In this document: in pieces, positions 27,950-37,068 of the stretch
Layout of the letters: each line of letters opens with the position of its first letter
How positions within the stretch are numbered: the first letter of the stretch is position 1
Source of the DNA: Leptotrichia sp. oral taxon 847
GTDB lineage: Bacteria > Fusobacteriota > Fusobacteriia > Fusobacteriales > Leptotrichiaceae
Assembly: GCF_001553645.1 (NCBI RefSeq)
Contig: NZ_CP014231.1
Coordinates: 1,116,001 to 1,180,000 of the forward strand
DNA: 64,000 nucleotides
Reading direction: 5' to 3'
Program-made: the position numbers and the translations under genes
The notes under the pieces: model-generated
The model's database searches: none
The model's input: the letters and a program-made list of their open reading frames with translations, nothing else
Told to the model about the DNA's origin: nothing

Positions 27950-29101
27950 TTACTCTTGAAAAAATGGTGGCAATACAAAATCAGACATATTGTCTTCATC
28001 CGAATCTTCTTCATCATATTCTTCTTTGTTATCTTCTTTATTTTCTGCAAAAACATTTGGTTTTTCCAAATCTTCATCTATTGATTCTGAATTTATCTCA
28101 ACTTTTTTTTCTTCAGGTGCAAATCTTACAGTTTTTGAAACATTGTCACTTTCTCCAAGATTTGGCAAAACGTTATCCTGAAAATCTGTGGCTACAATTG
28201 ATACACTTATTGTTCCTTCCAGTTCTTCTTCCAAAATATATCCCCAAATTAAGTTAGGTTCACTTCCAGCTTTAGCTGTAACTGTATTTGCAACTTCGTT
28301 TATTTCATTTAATGAAACATCTGGTCCAGCTGTAATATTTATCAATATCTTTCTTGCACCTTCTATTGATTTTTCCAACAATGGACTATTTAATGCCTGA
28401 GTTGTAGCGCTCTTCGCTTTTTCGTCTCCATTTGCTTCCCCGAAACCAAGCATAGCGATACCAGAATTCTGCATAATTGATCTAATATCCGCAAAATCAA
28501 GATTTATTACTCCTTGTTTCATAATTAAATCAGAAATTCCTTTTATTCCTATTTTTAATATACTGTTTGCCTCTTTAAAAGCGTTTAACAAAGTGATATT
28601 CATTCCTGGAATTTCAAATAATTTATCATTTGGGATGGCAATTAATGTATCCACATTTTCTTTTAAATTTTTAATCCCAGCTAGAGCGTTATTTTTTTTG
28701 ATAGGCCCTTCAAAACTAAAAGGTTTTGTTACAATTGCAACAGTTAAGATTCCCATTGACTTCGCTACTTCCGCTATAATTGGTGAAGCTCCTGTCCCTG
28801 TTCCACCACCCATTCCTGCTGTGATGAATAACATATCTGTACCTTCTAGCACTTCTTTTATTTTATCTTCAGAATCTCTTGCGGCACTTCTCCCTTTTTC
28901 AGGATCTGCACCCGCACCTGTTCCTCTTCCTAAAAGAACTTTTGATGTCGCTTTTGATCTATCTAAATCTTGCTGATCTGTATTTATAGCTACAAACTCT
29001 ACAGTTGTTATGTTACTTTCAATCATATCATTTATTGCGTTACCACCAGCTCCGCCTACTCCTACTACTTTTAATTTCACTGTACTATTAAAATTTTCCA
29101 T
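27950..29101 (-). CDS. ftsZ: Cell division GTPase FtsZ
   Basis: FtsZ, 383 residues, polymerises into the cytokinetic ring. The GTP-binding signature GMGGGTGTGASP (96-107), the GVGGAGGNAINDM start (14-26) and the T7 loop NLDFADIRSIM (about 207-217) with catalytic aspartate are present. An acidic linker (about 318-372) precedes a C-terminal peptide ending DFVLPPFF, which replaces the common DDIDIPAFL-type tail that binds FtsA and ZipA/SepF. It is the last gene of the dcw run. FtsA is not encoded upstream of it. The ribosome site is weak. The start fits family length. Confidence 0.98.
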   Translation of the reverse strand: MENFNSTVKLKVVGVGGAGGNAINDMIESNITTVEFVAINTDQQDLDRSKATSKVLLGRGTGAGADPEKGRSAARDSEDKIKEVLEGTDMLFITAGMGGGTGTGASPIIAEVAKSMGILTVAIVTKPFSFEGPIKKNNALAGIKNLKENVDTLIAIPNDKLFEIPGMNITLLNAFKEANSILKIGIKGISDLIMKQGVINLDFADIRSIMQNSGIAMLGFGEANGDEKAKSATTQALNSPLLEKSIEGARKILINITAGPDVSLNEINEVANTVTAKAGSEPNLIWGYILEEELEGTISVSIVATDFQDNVLPNLGESDNVSKTVRFAPEEKKVEINSESIDEDLEKPNVFAENKEDNKEEYDEEDSDEDNMSDFVLPPFFQE

Positions 29102-29173
29102 TATTTATTTGCTACTTAAAAATCTTATTTTAATTTTAAAAATAGCATCTCCTTTCTCTAAACTCTTTTAAGA

Positions 29174-29842
29174 TTATTTTTTATAGATGTCTTTAAATCT
29201 CAAATCTATATAAGTCAATGGTCCTTCTTTCCTTATTATTTGGTCATACGCTTTATACGTATCATCGTATTTTTTTTCAGTTACATCAGTATCTGTTCTA
29301 AATATCACACCATTTACGAGTAATATTTCGTAACTTTTAGGAGTTTTTCTTATTTCTGAAATCATTGAATAAAAATCTTTATTTTTTATTTTGGAAATTA
29401 TAATTTTAATTCCTTCCAAGCTTGCTTCATCTGTGTATTCGATAATCGGCATACTCTTTGGTGAATCTTCTAATTTATCTCCATAAATATTTAACTCATC
29501 ATCTGCCAGAAATAAATTTTCTCCTTTTCTTACATACGCATAAGGTTGTCTTTCCTCAATGTTAAATAATATTTTGCTCGGAAACTGTTTTGTAATTGAA
29601 ACTTTTTTTACTCTCGCATCATTTCTTAAAAAATTTTCAATTTCTTTGGTATTTAAATAAACAATATTTTTTCCTTTCATTTTTTCAACTTGTTCTGTCA
29701 CATCCCGCTGTAAAAGTTTTGTGTTTCCATTTACTACAACTTCTTGGACTTTAAAATAATCGGAATCAATAAATCTCTTGCAAAAAAATATAATTCCTAA
29801 CAGCAAAAATAATATAAACAATATTTTAATTATATTTTTCAT
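29174..29842 (-). CDS. ftsQ: Cell division protein FtsQ/DivIB
   Basis: This 222-residue bitopic protein has a short cytoplasmic start, one transmembrane helix (about 4-21, IIKILFILFLLLGIIFFC) and a POTRA domain right after it (about 27-95: YFKVQEVVVNGNTKLLQRDV ... VKKVSITKQFPSKILFNIEERQPYAYV, seen in parts), followed by the FtsQ beta domain with RKGENLFLADDELNIYG. It is smaller than E. coli FtsQ (276) but similar to Gram-positive DivIB forms. It joins FtsL and FtsB in the divisome. The position between murB and ftsZ is the usual one. Confidence 0.9.
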   Translation of the reverse strand: MKNIIKILFILFLLLGIIFFCKRFIDSDYFKVQEVVVNGNTKLLQRDVTEQVEKMKGKNIVYLNTKEIENFLRNDARVKKVSITKQFPSKILFNIEERQPYAYVRKGENLFLADDELNIYGDKLEDSPKSMPIIEYTDEASLEGIKIIISKIKNKDFYSMISEIRKTPKSYEILLVNGVIFRTDTDVTEKKYDDTYKAYDQIIRKEGPLTYIDLRFKDIYKK

Positions 29843-29931
29843 CTTAATTTAACTCCACTTTTTTAATATTATTATACACTGTTTTTGGATTTTATTCAAT
29901 TATTTTTAAAAAAAATTTAAATAATTTAATT

Positions 29932-30783
29932 TTATTTTAAAATAATAATTTCTGTGTCCAACTGTATGTCAAATTTTTCTAAAACTACTTTTTTTACGTG
30001 TTCAATTACTGAAATTACGTCATTAAAAGTAGCATTTCCCACATTGGTGATAAAGTTTGGATGCTTTTCAGAAATTCTGGCACCTCCCACTTGATATCCC
30101 TTTAATCCAGCATCCGATATAAGTCTTGCCGCAAATTTTCCTTTTGGATTTTTAAATGTGCTTCCTAAATTTGGCAAATCAAGTGGATGTTTTAATTTTC
30201 TTTGCTCCCTTTTATCCTCTGAGACAGCCTTATCAAATCCAAATTTAAATTTAAATAGCGCTGAAATGACAATCCATTTATTTTCTTTTATTTCAGTTGT
30301 TCTGTATTTAAAATGTAAATCTTTTGTCTTTATTCTTTCTATTTTTCCATCATGTTTACATACTTCCACTTCCTCTATGCAATCAAAAATTTCAGTTCCA
30401 TAAGCTCCGCCGTTCATATTGACAAGTCCTCCGACAGAACCAGGAATTCCTGTAATATTTTCAAGTCCAGTGTAGTTATTTTCTTCCATAAATTTGATTA
30501 AATCATCCAAATCCAAGCCAGATTCCACTCTCACTAAATCAAAATCTTTATTTTTTTCCTCCACAGAAATTTTTTGTAATTTTTTTAATGAAATAAAACT
30601 TATATCAAGATTTCCATCATATATTAAAGTATTTGTTCCGTTTCCTAAAATGAAAAATTTTTTTCTCGTATCTATGATTTCTTTTAATTCATTTTTTTCT
30701 TCCACAAAAATCAATTCCTTGGCTATTCCTCCAACTTTCATATTGGAATATTCACTCATTTGTGCGTTTTTTATAACTTCCAT
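29932..30783 (-). CDS. murB: UDP-N-acetylenolpyruvoylglucosamine reductase
   Basis: MurB is a FAD enzyme that reduces UDP-GlcNAc-enolpyruvate to UDP-MurNAc in peptidoglycan synthesis. Residues 32-70 contain the FAD-binding FILGNGTNTLIYDGN, and GLENITGIPGSVGGLVNMNGGAYG (about 100-123, seen in parts) holds the conserved flavin loop. The C-terminus has LISDAGLKGYQVGGARISEKHPNFI with the type II MurB serine/glutamate layout (Lys-Gly-Tyr, and the GNAT tail). At 283 residues it is of the short, type II group. It lies 32 bp after murC. Confidence 0.97.
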   Translation of the reverse strand: MEVIKNAQMSEYSNMKVGGIAKELIFVEEKNELKEIIDTRKKFFILGNGTNTLIYDGNLDISFISLKKLQKISVEEKNKDFDLVRVESGLDLDDLIKFMEENNYTGLENITGIPGSVGGLVNMNGGAYGTEIFDCIEEVEVCKHDGKIERIKTKDLHFKYRTTEIKENKWIVISALFKFKFGFDKAVSEDKREQRKLKHPLDLPNLGSTFKNPKGKFAARLISDAGLKGYQVGGARISEKHPNFITNVGNATFNDVISVIEHVKKVVLEKFDIQLDTEIIILK

Positions 30784-30815
30784 AAAACTTCCTTTCGCTT
30801 TTTCTCAACAATATT

Positions 30816-32165
30816 TTATAATTTTTCTAAATCTTTTGCTATCTCATGAGCTAGTTTTGAAACGCTTCCCGCACCCATAAATACGTAAGTGTTACCGCTG
30901 TCTTTTTCACTTTTCAAAAGATTTTCAATCTCTTCTTTTGTCTGAACTCTCACATTTCCGCCAATTTTTTTGGCCAACATTTCTGAACTTACACCATAGA
31001 TATTGTCTTCACTTGCCGCATAAATTGGAAGTAGTATCAAGTCGTCAGCATGTTTTAGAGCTTCTACAAAATCATCAAAGAAAAATTTTGTCCGGCTGTA
31101 TCTGTGTGGCTCAAAAATTACTATAACTTTTCCTTTTTCTGTCTTATGCGCCGCTTTTATCGTAACTCTCACTTCTGTTGGATGATGCGCATAATCATCT
31201 ATTATTCTAATACCATTGTCATAAATAACTTGATATCTTCTGTTTGCACCTTTAAATTTTTGAATTCTTTCTTTTACTTTTTTCATATTGCAGCCAAATT
31301 CATGTGCAAAATAAATCACAGGAAGTGAATTTGAAACATTATGTTCTCCTGGAATGCTCAAATTAAATGTTCCAAGATTTTCTCCTTTTTTCACAACTTC
31401 AAAACTGGTTATTCCATCTTTTACTCTTATATTTTCGGCATAGATGTCAGCAGTTTTATCTTTTATGCTGTACCAGACGATGTTTTTATTTTTAAGTTTC
31501 AAATTTAGCTTTTCAACCGTATCTTTACATAAAATTGCAATTCTTTCGGTGCTGTCAATAAATTTTTCAAACGATTTTTTTATATTTTCAAATGTTCCGT
31601 GATGGTCCAGATGGTCTGGTTCCACATTTGTAACAACCGAATATTTTGGTTTTATGTACAAAAATGAGTTGTCACTTTCATCGGCTTCCGCTATAAAATA
31701 TTCCGAATTCCCAATTTTACTGTTGCTTTGAATTTCTGGAATAAATCCTCCAACTACGATAAATGGCTCTTTTTCTAGTAGTGCCACGCTTAACATTGAG
31801 CTTGTAGTTGTCTTTCCATGAGTTCCTGCAACAGCAATTCCGTCGAAACGGTTCATTATTTCAGCTAACAATTCCCCTCTTTTTACTTTTTTTATGTTGT
31901 TTTCAACGACATATTTATATTCGGGATTTGTTTCTCTTATCGCTGTTGAATAGACAAATAAATCAATTCCTTTATCTTTTACATTTTCTTCAACTTGTCC
32001 AATGTAAACTTTTATTCCCAAGTCTTCCATATCTTTAGTTACAGGTTTTCTAACCAAATCTGAACCCGCTACGTTAAATCCGTCGGCTGCAAGTATTTTT
32101 GCAAGTCCGCTCATTCCCACTCCGTTTATTCCACTAAAATATATATTGTTTACTTTCGTTAACAT
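30816..32165 (-). CDS. murC: UDP-N-acetylmuramate-L-alanine ligase
   Basis: MurC adds L-Ala to UDP-MurNAc. The N-terminal Rossmann domain shows FSGINGVGMSGLAKIL (10-25), the ATP loop AVAGTHGKTTTSSML (about 110-124) is perfect, and the central DHLDHHGTFENI with the substrate-binding histidines lies near 189-200. The C-terminal Mur ligase domain has DDYAHHPTEVRVTIKA (about 324-339). Length 449 matches the family. CGGAGG precedes the ATG. Confidence 0.97.
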   Translation of the reverse strand: MLTKVNNIYFSGINGVGMSGLAKILAADGFNVAGSDLVRKPVTKDMEDLGIKVYIGQVEENVKDKGIDLFVYSTAIRETNPEYKYVVENNIKKVKRGELLAEIMNRFDGIAVAGTHGKTTTSSMLSVALLEKEPFIVVGGFIPEIQSNSKIGNSEYFIAEADESDNSFLYIKPKYSVVTNVEPDHLDHHGTFENIKKSFEKFIDSTERIAILCKDTVEKLNLKLKNKNIVWYSIKDKTADIYAENIRVKDGITSFEVVKKGENLGTFNLSIPGEHNVSNSLPVIYFAHEFGCNMKKVKERIQKFKGANRRYQVIYDNGIRIIDDYAHHPTEVRVTIKAAHKTEKGKVIVIFEPHRYSRTKFFFDDFVEALKHADDLILLPIYAASEDNIYGVSSEMLAKKIGGNVRVQTKEEIENLLKSEKDSGNTYVFMGAGSVSKLAHEIAKDLEKL

Positions 32166-32182
32166 TTTATTTCCTCCGTTTT

Positions 32183-33232
32183 TTATAGTCCCATTTCTTT
32201 TATTATTAGTTCTGACGCATTTCCTTTTTTCAAATTTTTTATATTTCCACTCATAAATTCCAAAGTTGTCTTTTGTTTTACAAGTGATAACGCTTCATCA
32301 ATGGCATCTTCCGCAGTTTCGTTCGTAAATATTTTGGCTGCATTTTCAAATTCCAAGACATCCGCATTTTCTTTTTGTCCAACAAAATCATAAGGTATCA
32401 AGATTGACGGTTTTTCTAACTCAATCAATTCTGAAATTGTCGAAGCACCAGCACGGCAAACGACTAAATCACATGCTGCCATTAACTGTGGTACATTTTC
32501 AAAATAAGGTTTTACAATAGCTTTTCCAAAATCTCTCATTCTATAAGTCGCTTCTTCAAAATTATCTTTTCCAGTTGCCCAAAATAATTTCAACTTGGTG
32601 TCAGCCAGTATCTTTTTCCATTTTTTGGAAACTGCCTCATTTATATTTTTTGCTCCAAGACTTCCACCAATAATAAGTATTCCATGCTCATCATCCTCTA
32701 TTCCCAGTTTTTTTCTCTCTTCTTTTTTATTTTTTGTATAAAACTCGTCTCTAAGTGGATTTCCAGTTACAACAAATTTAGATTTTTGATTTTCTTTTAC
32801 ACTATCTATCGTATTTTTAAATGCAACAAACACTTTTTTGGCACCTTTGTAAAACCATCTGTTAGCTTGTCCCATCGTATGATTTTGCTCCTGCAGGTAA
32901 TATGGAATCTTTAAAACATTTGCAGCTACCAGAACTGGAATTGTGATGTAATTTCCAAATCCAATTATTTTTTGTGGTTTTTCTTTTTTTAATAACTTTA
33001 TTGTACTAAAAATCGCTTTTAACATCTTAAATCCAGATTTTACTGAATTTAATGGCAACACATCAAGTCCAATAAATCTAAAATTTTCACGGGGAATTAT
33101 TTCTTTTTCCATTCGGTGTTTTGTCCCTATGAATAAAATATCTATATTTTTTTCTCTCATTTTTTTTGCAATAGCAAGAGCAGGATAAATATGACCGCCT
33201 GTCCCGCCAGTAGTAAACACCACTTTTTCCAT
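32183..33232 (-). CDS. murG: Lipid II synthase MurG
   Basis: MurG transfers GlcNAc from UDP-GlcNAc to lipid I on the inner face of the membrane. The GT28 N-terminal motif FTTGGTGGHIYPALAIA (4-20) and the second-domain LLIIGGSLGAKNINEAV region (about 181-197) are present, as is the C-terminal CRAGASTISELIELEKPSILIPY nucleotide-sugar site (about 258-280, seen in parts). I place the start at ATG 33230-33232, behind AAAGGA, giving 349 residues; the upstream extension (to 33253) lacks a ribosome site. It lies between ftsW and murC as in the usual dcw order. Confidence 0.97.
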   Translation of the reverse strand: MEKVVFTTGGTGGHIYPALAIAKKMREKNIDILFIGTKHRMEKEIIPRENFRFIGLDVLPLNSVKSGFKMLKAIFSTIKLLKKEKPQKIIGFGNYITIPVLVAANVLKIPYYLQEQNHTMGQANRWFYKGAKKVFVAFKNTIDSVKENQKSKFVVTGNPLRDEFYTKNKKEERKKLGIEDDEHGILIIGGSLGAKNINEAVSKKWKKILADTKLKLFWATGKDNFEEATYRMRDFGKAIVKPYFENVPQLMAACDLVVCRAGASTISELIELEKPSILIPYDFVGQKENADVLEFENAAKIFTNETAEDAIDEALSLVKQKTTLEFMSGNIKNLKKGNASELIIKEMGL

Positions 33233-33260
33233 CTTTTTTCCTTTCGTCTTCAAAAAATTT

Positions 33261-34403
33261 TTACATCATATATTCCACTTCATTAATTTCATCCAATTCA
33301 TCGCCCATCTCCTGCTTGTACAATGCCCTTATAACGTTGTAAACTATTCCTAGTGCAAACATACTGACAAATACGGAACTTCCACCATAACTCATAAGTG
33401 GCAATGGAATTCCCGTTGATGGCACTACATCACTTACAACGGCAATATTTCCCAATATCTGAGTTGCAAACATCACAAAAATTCCCATAAGCAGATATTT
33501 TGCGAACATATCTTTAATTTTACAGGCTACGATTAAAATTATAGCGAGTAGACATACATAAATTAATATTAAAATTAGCGCTCCTATAAACCCATTTTCT
33601 TCTGCAAATCCAGAAAATATATAATCCGTATGAATTTCAGGCAAGAATTTATATTTTTGAAGCCCATTTCCATAACCTCTTCCAGTCAAATTTCCACTTC
33701 CTATAGCTATTAGTGACTGATGCGCCTGAAAAACCAATTCTCCTGATTCATGACTCTTGATTCTGTTTACCCTGTATGAAGCCAACTTTAATAAAAATTG
33801 CCCCAAAATTATCAAAAATGAAAATATTATCGTGAAAACTGACAAATTAATACCTGAAATAAATAACATTAAAATCCCGATAATTGCTACTTGAGCCATA
33901 CTCGTATACGATTTTTCCATAAGTATAAGGAGTGAGTAAACTCCTGTCGTTCCTAAAATTATAGCTGCCGAAGTCCAAGGTTTTGTAGCTATCATATTTT
34001 TATTTTTTAATCGGTCGATTAACACGGCAACAGTTATGATTATTATAAGTTTGGCAAATTCTGATGGCTGTATTTTAAATCCAAATACATTTATCCAACG
34101 AACTGCTCCTTTTGTCTTGCCTCCCAAAATTAACACCATAAAAAGTCCCACTATTCCGATTATGTAAAGTGCTGCAAAAAATTTAAATTCTTTGTATCTT
34201 TTATAATTCATAAGCGCCGTAAAACTAAAACAAATTAAGCCCAAAAATATCCAAAGTGCCTGCTTTGACAAATAATAGTAACTTGATTTCCCTTTCGGAA
34301 CAACTGGAAAACTAAGGCTTGCCATTGTAAGAAGCCCCGTTACCAAAAGAAGTAAAATAACTATTATAAATGCCGTTCCCAAAAATTTCTTATTTCTAAA
34401 CAA
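33261..34403 (-). CDS. ftsW: SEDS peptidoglycan glycosyltransferase FtsW
   Basis: This 380-residue protein has ten hydrophobic segments and SEDS-family signatures: GAVRWINVFGFKIQPSEFAKL (about 104-124, parts seen), GRGYGNGLQKYKFLPEIHTDYIFSGFAEENG (about 234-264) with the catalytic aspartate in HTDYIF, and STGIPLPLMSYGGSSVFVSM near the end. It polymerises lipid II for septal wall. The location between murD and murG favours FtsW over RodA. The start is TTG at 34401-34403 with GGAG upstream. A cognate class B PBP is not encoded in the window. Confidence 0.95.
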   Translation of the reverse strand: MFRNKKFLGTAFIIVILLLLVTGLLTMASLSFPVVPKGKSSYYYLSKQALWIFLGLICFSFTALMNYKRYKEFKFFAALYIIGIVGLFMVLILGGKTKGAVRWINVFGFKIQPSEFAKLIIIITVAVLIDRLKNKNMIATKPWTSAAIILGTTGVYSLLILMEKSYTSMAQVAIIGILMLFISGINLSVFTIIFSFLIILGQFLLKLASYRVNRIKSHESGELVFQAHQSLIAIGSGNLTGRGYGNGLQKYKFLPEIHTDYIFSGFAEENGFIGALILILIYVCLLAIILIVACKIKDMFAKYLLMGIFVMFATQILGNIAVVSDVVPSTGIPLPLMSYGGSSVFVSMFALGIVYNVIRALYKQEMGDELDEINEVEYMM

Positions 34404-34421
34404 TTTTAATTTCTCCTATTT

Positions 34422-35801
34422 TTATTTTCCTAAAATTTTTACAGTTAATTCCTTAAAAACTTTTCCTCTGTGCTCAAAACTTTTGAATTGGCAAAAACTT
34501 GAAGTTGCTGGAGAAAAAAGTACAGTCTGATCTTTTTCAAAATCTAAATTTTCTTTTAAATCCAAAAGTACATTTTCAACAGTTTTCAAATTTTTGTAGT
34601 TTTTGTAATTGACTTTTTCCATATCGTCTATCAAAATTTGTGCATTATCCCCAATTAAATAAACAAAGTCCACCTTTTTACTAACTTCTTTTATAAGTGG
34701 CATATTATCAATTTTTTTATCATCTCCACCTAAAATCATCACAATTTTGTTATCAAAAGAATCTAACGCTTTTAAAGTAGACTCCACATTTGTTCCTTTT
34801 GAATCGTTTATAAAAGTTGTATTTCCTTTTACAAAAAAATTTTCAAGTCTGTGTTCAAGTGGTGCTGTCAATTTCAAAAACTCTGAAATTTTTTCATTTG
34901 AGACATTCAAAATTTTGGCAGCTAAAATCAAAAACAGCATATTTTCCAGATTGTGCTTTCCTTTTAGCGACATTTCAGTAGTTCCCATCAAAATTTCTGA
35001 ATTTTTTTTAATATATTCGTCTGAAATATTATTTTCGTCAATTTTTTTACTCAAATCTTTCATAATATGAATATTATTTTTATAAACGAACGCAGTTCCT
35101 CTTGTCTCTTTGCTTAAATAAACTTTTTTTGCTTTTATTTTATCTTTTAAACTTTCCTTTTTTTCACAAAGCTCAAAAAATTCTGCATCATCCAAATTTA
35201 TAATTGCAAAGTCATCATTTGTTTGCTTTGTAAAAATATTAAATTTTGTTGAATAATAGTCTTCCAATGTAGCGTATCTTGTCAGGTGGTCAGGAGTCAA
35301 ATTTATGATTCCAGCGATATTCGAGTGGATTTGTGGATTATTTTCTAGTTGATAGCTGCTTAACTCTAAAACTACATAGTCTAGCTTTGTTTCATCTGCC
35401 ACCAATTTTGCAAATGAAAAACCTGCGTTTCCAGCAAGTTTTGCTCTAAATCCCGCAAAATTTAAAAGTTCTGCCATTTTCGTGCAAGTTGTTGTCTTTC
35501 CATTTGTTCCTGTAAATGAAATAATTTTTATATTTTTGTTGACATATTTGTACGCAAGATCAATTTCTGAAATTATTTTTACATTTTTATCTTCTGAAAC
35601 TTTTAATAGTTTGGCTTTCCAAGGTATTCCAGGACTTTTTACAACAAATTCTATCTTTTCTTCGTTTAAAATTTTTATTCCTTCTTCTGAAGTTAGCGCA
35701 ACTTTATCATCCACTAAATATACTTTGTAACCTTTTTTTTCAAGTAATTCTTTTGCTCCGAGACCGCTTAGTCCCGCTCCAAAAACTATCGCTTTATTCA
35801 T
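34422..35801 (-). CDS. murD: UDP-N-acetylmuramoyl-L-alanine-D-glutamate ligase
   Basis: MurD adds D-Glu to UDP-MurNAc-L-Ala. The Rossmann start AIVFGAGLSGLGAKELL (4-20), ATP loop ISFTGTNGKTTTCTKM (about 92-107), the LSSYQLENNP segment (about 147-156) and the NLTPDHLTRYATLEDYYSTKF strand with the metal-binding His (about 166-186, parts seen) are all as expected. The C-terminal ligase domain has FINDSKGTNVESTLKAL. Length 459 is normal. It lies 18 bp upstream of ftsW. A 145-bp gap to mraY contains a hairpin (35899-35923). Confidence 0.97.
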   Translation of the reverse strand: MNKAIVFGAGLSGLGAKELLEKKGYKVYLVDDKVALTSEEGIKILNEEKIEFVVKSPGIPWKAKLLKVSEDKNVKIISEIDLAYKYVNKNIKIISFTGTNGKTTTCTKMAELLNFAGFRAKLAGNAGFSFAKLVADETKLDYVVLELSSYQLENNPQIHSNIAGIINLTPDHLTRYATLEDYYSTKFNIFTKQTNDDFAIINLDDAEFFELCEKKESLKDKIKAKKVYLSKETRGTAFVYKNNIHIMKDLSKKIDENNISDEYIKKNSEILMGTTEMSLKGKHNLENMLFLILAAKILNVSNEKISEFLKLTAPLEHRLENFFVKGNTTFINDSKGTNVESTLKALDSFDNKIVMILGGDDKKIDNMPLIKEVSKKVDFVYLIGDNAQILIDDMEKVNYKNYKNLKTVENVLLDLKENLDFEKDQTVLFSPATSSFCQFKSFEHRGKVFKELTVKILGK

Positions 35802-35898
35802 ATGACTATTCCTCTCTTTATTATTACATATTTATTTAATTTTTGTAACTAGTTTTTTTAAAAAAATTAAATAAACATACAATTTTTTTATTTTTTTT

Positions 35899-35923
35899 GC
35901 AAAGGATGAAAATCATCCCTTGC
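35899..35923. other. Hairpin in the mraY-murD gap
   Basis: GCAAAGGATGA (35899-35909) pairs with TCATCCCTTGC (35913-35923) around a three-base loop. On the minus strand the hairpin is followed by an A run, not T, so it is not a standard terminator for this operon. It could be an mRNA-stability or processing element. Confidence 0.55.
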
Positions 35924-35945
35924 TTTTGCTTTTCTTTACTCAATT

Positions 35946-37034
35946 TTATCTCATTTTTAGAATTAAAAATGTGATTAGACAGGTCATAATGGACACTATC
36001 CAAAATCTTATCGTAACTTTTGTTTCAGGAAGTCCCAGTAATTCAAAATGATGGTGAATTGGCGCCATTTTAAACACTCTTTTTCCAAAAGTCTTGTAGT
36101 GCCAAACTTGAATCATAACGGACACAGCTTCTACGATAAATATAAATCCTGCAATTGGAAGCAGTAATTCCTGTTTTAAGAAAATAACTACTATTCCTAG
36201 TATTCCACCAAGTGTAAGTGAACCGGTATCTCCCATAAACACTTGCGCCGGATAAAAATTAAACCACAAAAAACCAGTTAATGCTCCGACAACAGACGCA
36301 AGATAAATACAAATTTCTGCTGAATCTCTAACATAATACAAATTCAAATATTTGGCATACTCATAATGTCCTGTCAAATATGTAACTATAAATAATGTTA
36401 TACTTACAACAATTATAGGCCCGCTCACTAATCCGTCAAGTCCATCTGTCAAATTCACCGCATTTGACGAACCAATTATAACAAATCCCATAAACACGAA
36501 AAATAAAATTGGTGTTATATACAAATATGAATTTTTAATTATAGGGTTTACTATTGAAAAATCAATTGTTTTATTAATCATTCCAAATTTATAGACAAAC
36601 CAAAAAGTTATTGCAGTTATGATAAGTTGTCCCACAATTTTCTTTTTCCCTGAAAGTCCACTTTTGTGCCGTGTCAATTTCAAGTAATCGTCATAAAATC
36701 CAATTGTTGTAAACAGTATTGTTATAAAAAATAAAAATATTACAAACTTATTTTCATAATTTCCTGCAACTAATGTTGCAAAAAGTATAGCTGCTATTAT
36801 TAAAATTCCACCCATTGTAGGAGTTCCAGATTTGTCAAAATGAGATTTAGGCCCTTCCTCCCTTGCCGTATCTCCATACTTCTTCTTTTTCAGCCAAGTA
36901 ATAAATGGCTTTCCAAACACAATCATAAACAAAAATGCCACGGCAAACGCTACAGAAGATCTAACTATAATAGATTTAAAAATTCTAAGCGTACCAAAAT
37001 TGTTTATAAATAACCTTTGTAATAAATATAACAT
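35946..37034 (-). CDS. mraY: Phospho-N-acetylmuramoyl-pentapeptide transferase
   Basis: MraY makes lipid I from UDP-MurNAc-pentapeptide and undecaprenyl phosphate. It has about ten transmembrane helices. Signatures are the loop EGPKSHFDKSGTPTMGGILI (61-80), FYDDYLKLTRHKSGLSGKKK with the catalytic aspartates (about 112-131, parts), NAVNLTDGLDGLVSGP (about 195-210), VFMGDTGSLTLGGILG (about 265-280) and the HHHFELLG histidine triad near the C-terminus. Length 362 is normal. It lies 34 bp downstream of murF. Confidence 0.98.
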   Translation of the reverse strand: MLYLLQRLFINNFGTLRIFKSIIVRSSVAFAVAFLFMIVFGKPFITWLKKKKYGDTAREEGPKSHFDKSGTPTMGGILIIAAILFATLVAGNYENKFVIFLFFITILFTTIGFYDDYLKLTRHKSGLSGKKKIVGQLIITAITFWFVYKFGMINKTIDFSIVNPIIKNSYLYITPILFFVFMGFVIIGSSNAVNLTDGLDGLVSGPIIVVSITLFIVTYLTGHYEYAKYLNLYYVRDSAEICIYLASVVGALTGFLWFNFYPAQVFMGDTGSLTLGGILGIVVIFLKQELLLPIAGFIFIVEAVSVMIQVWHYKTFGKRVFKMAPIHHHFELLGLPETKVTIRFWIVSIMTCLITFLILKMR

Positions 37035-37068
37035 TATCTTTTTAGAATTAAAAAATTCTGTCTCCTTT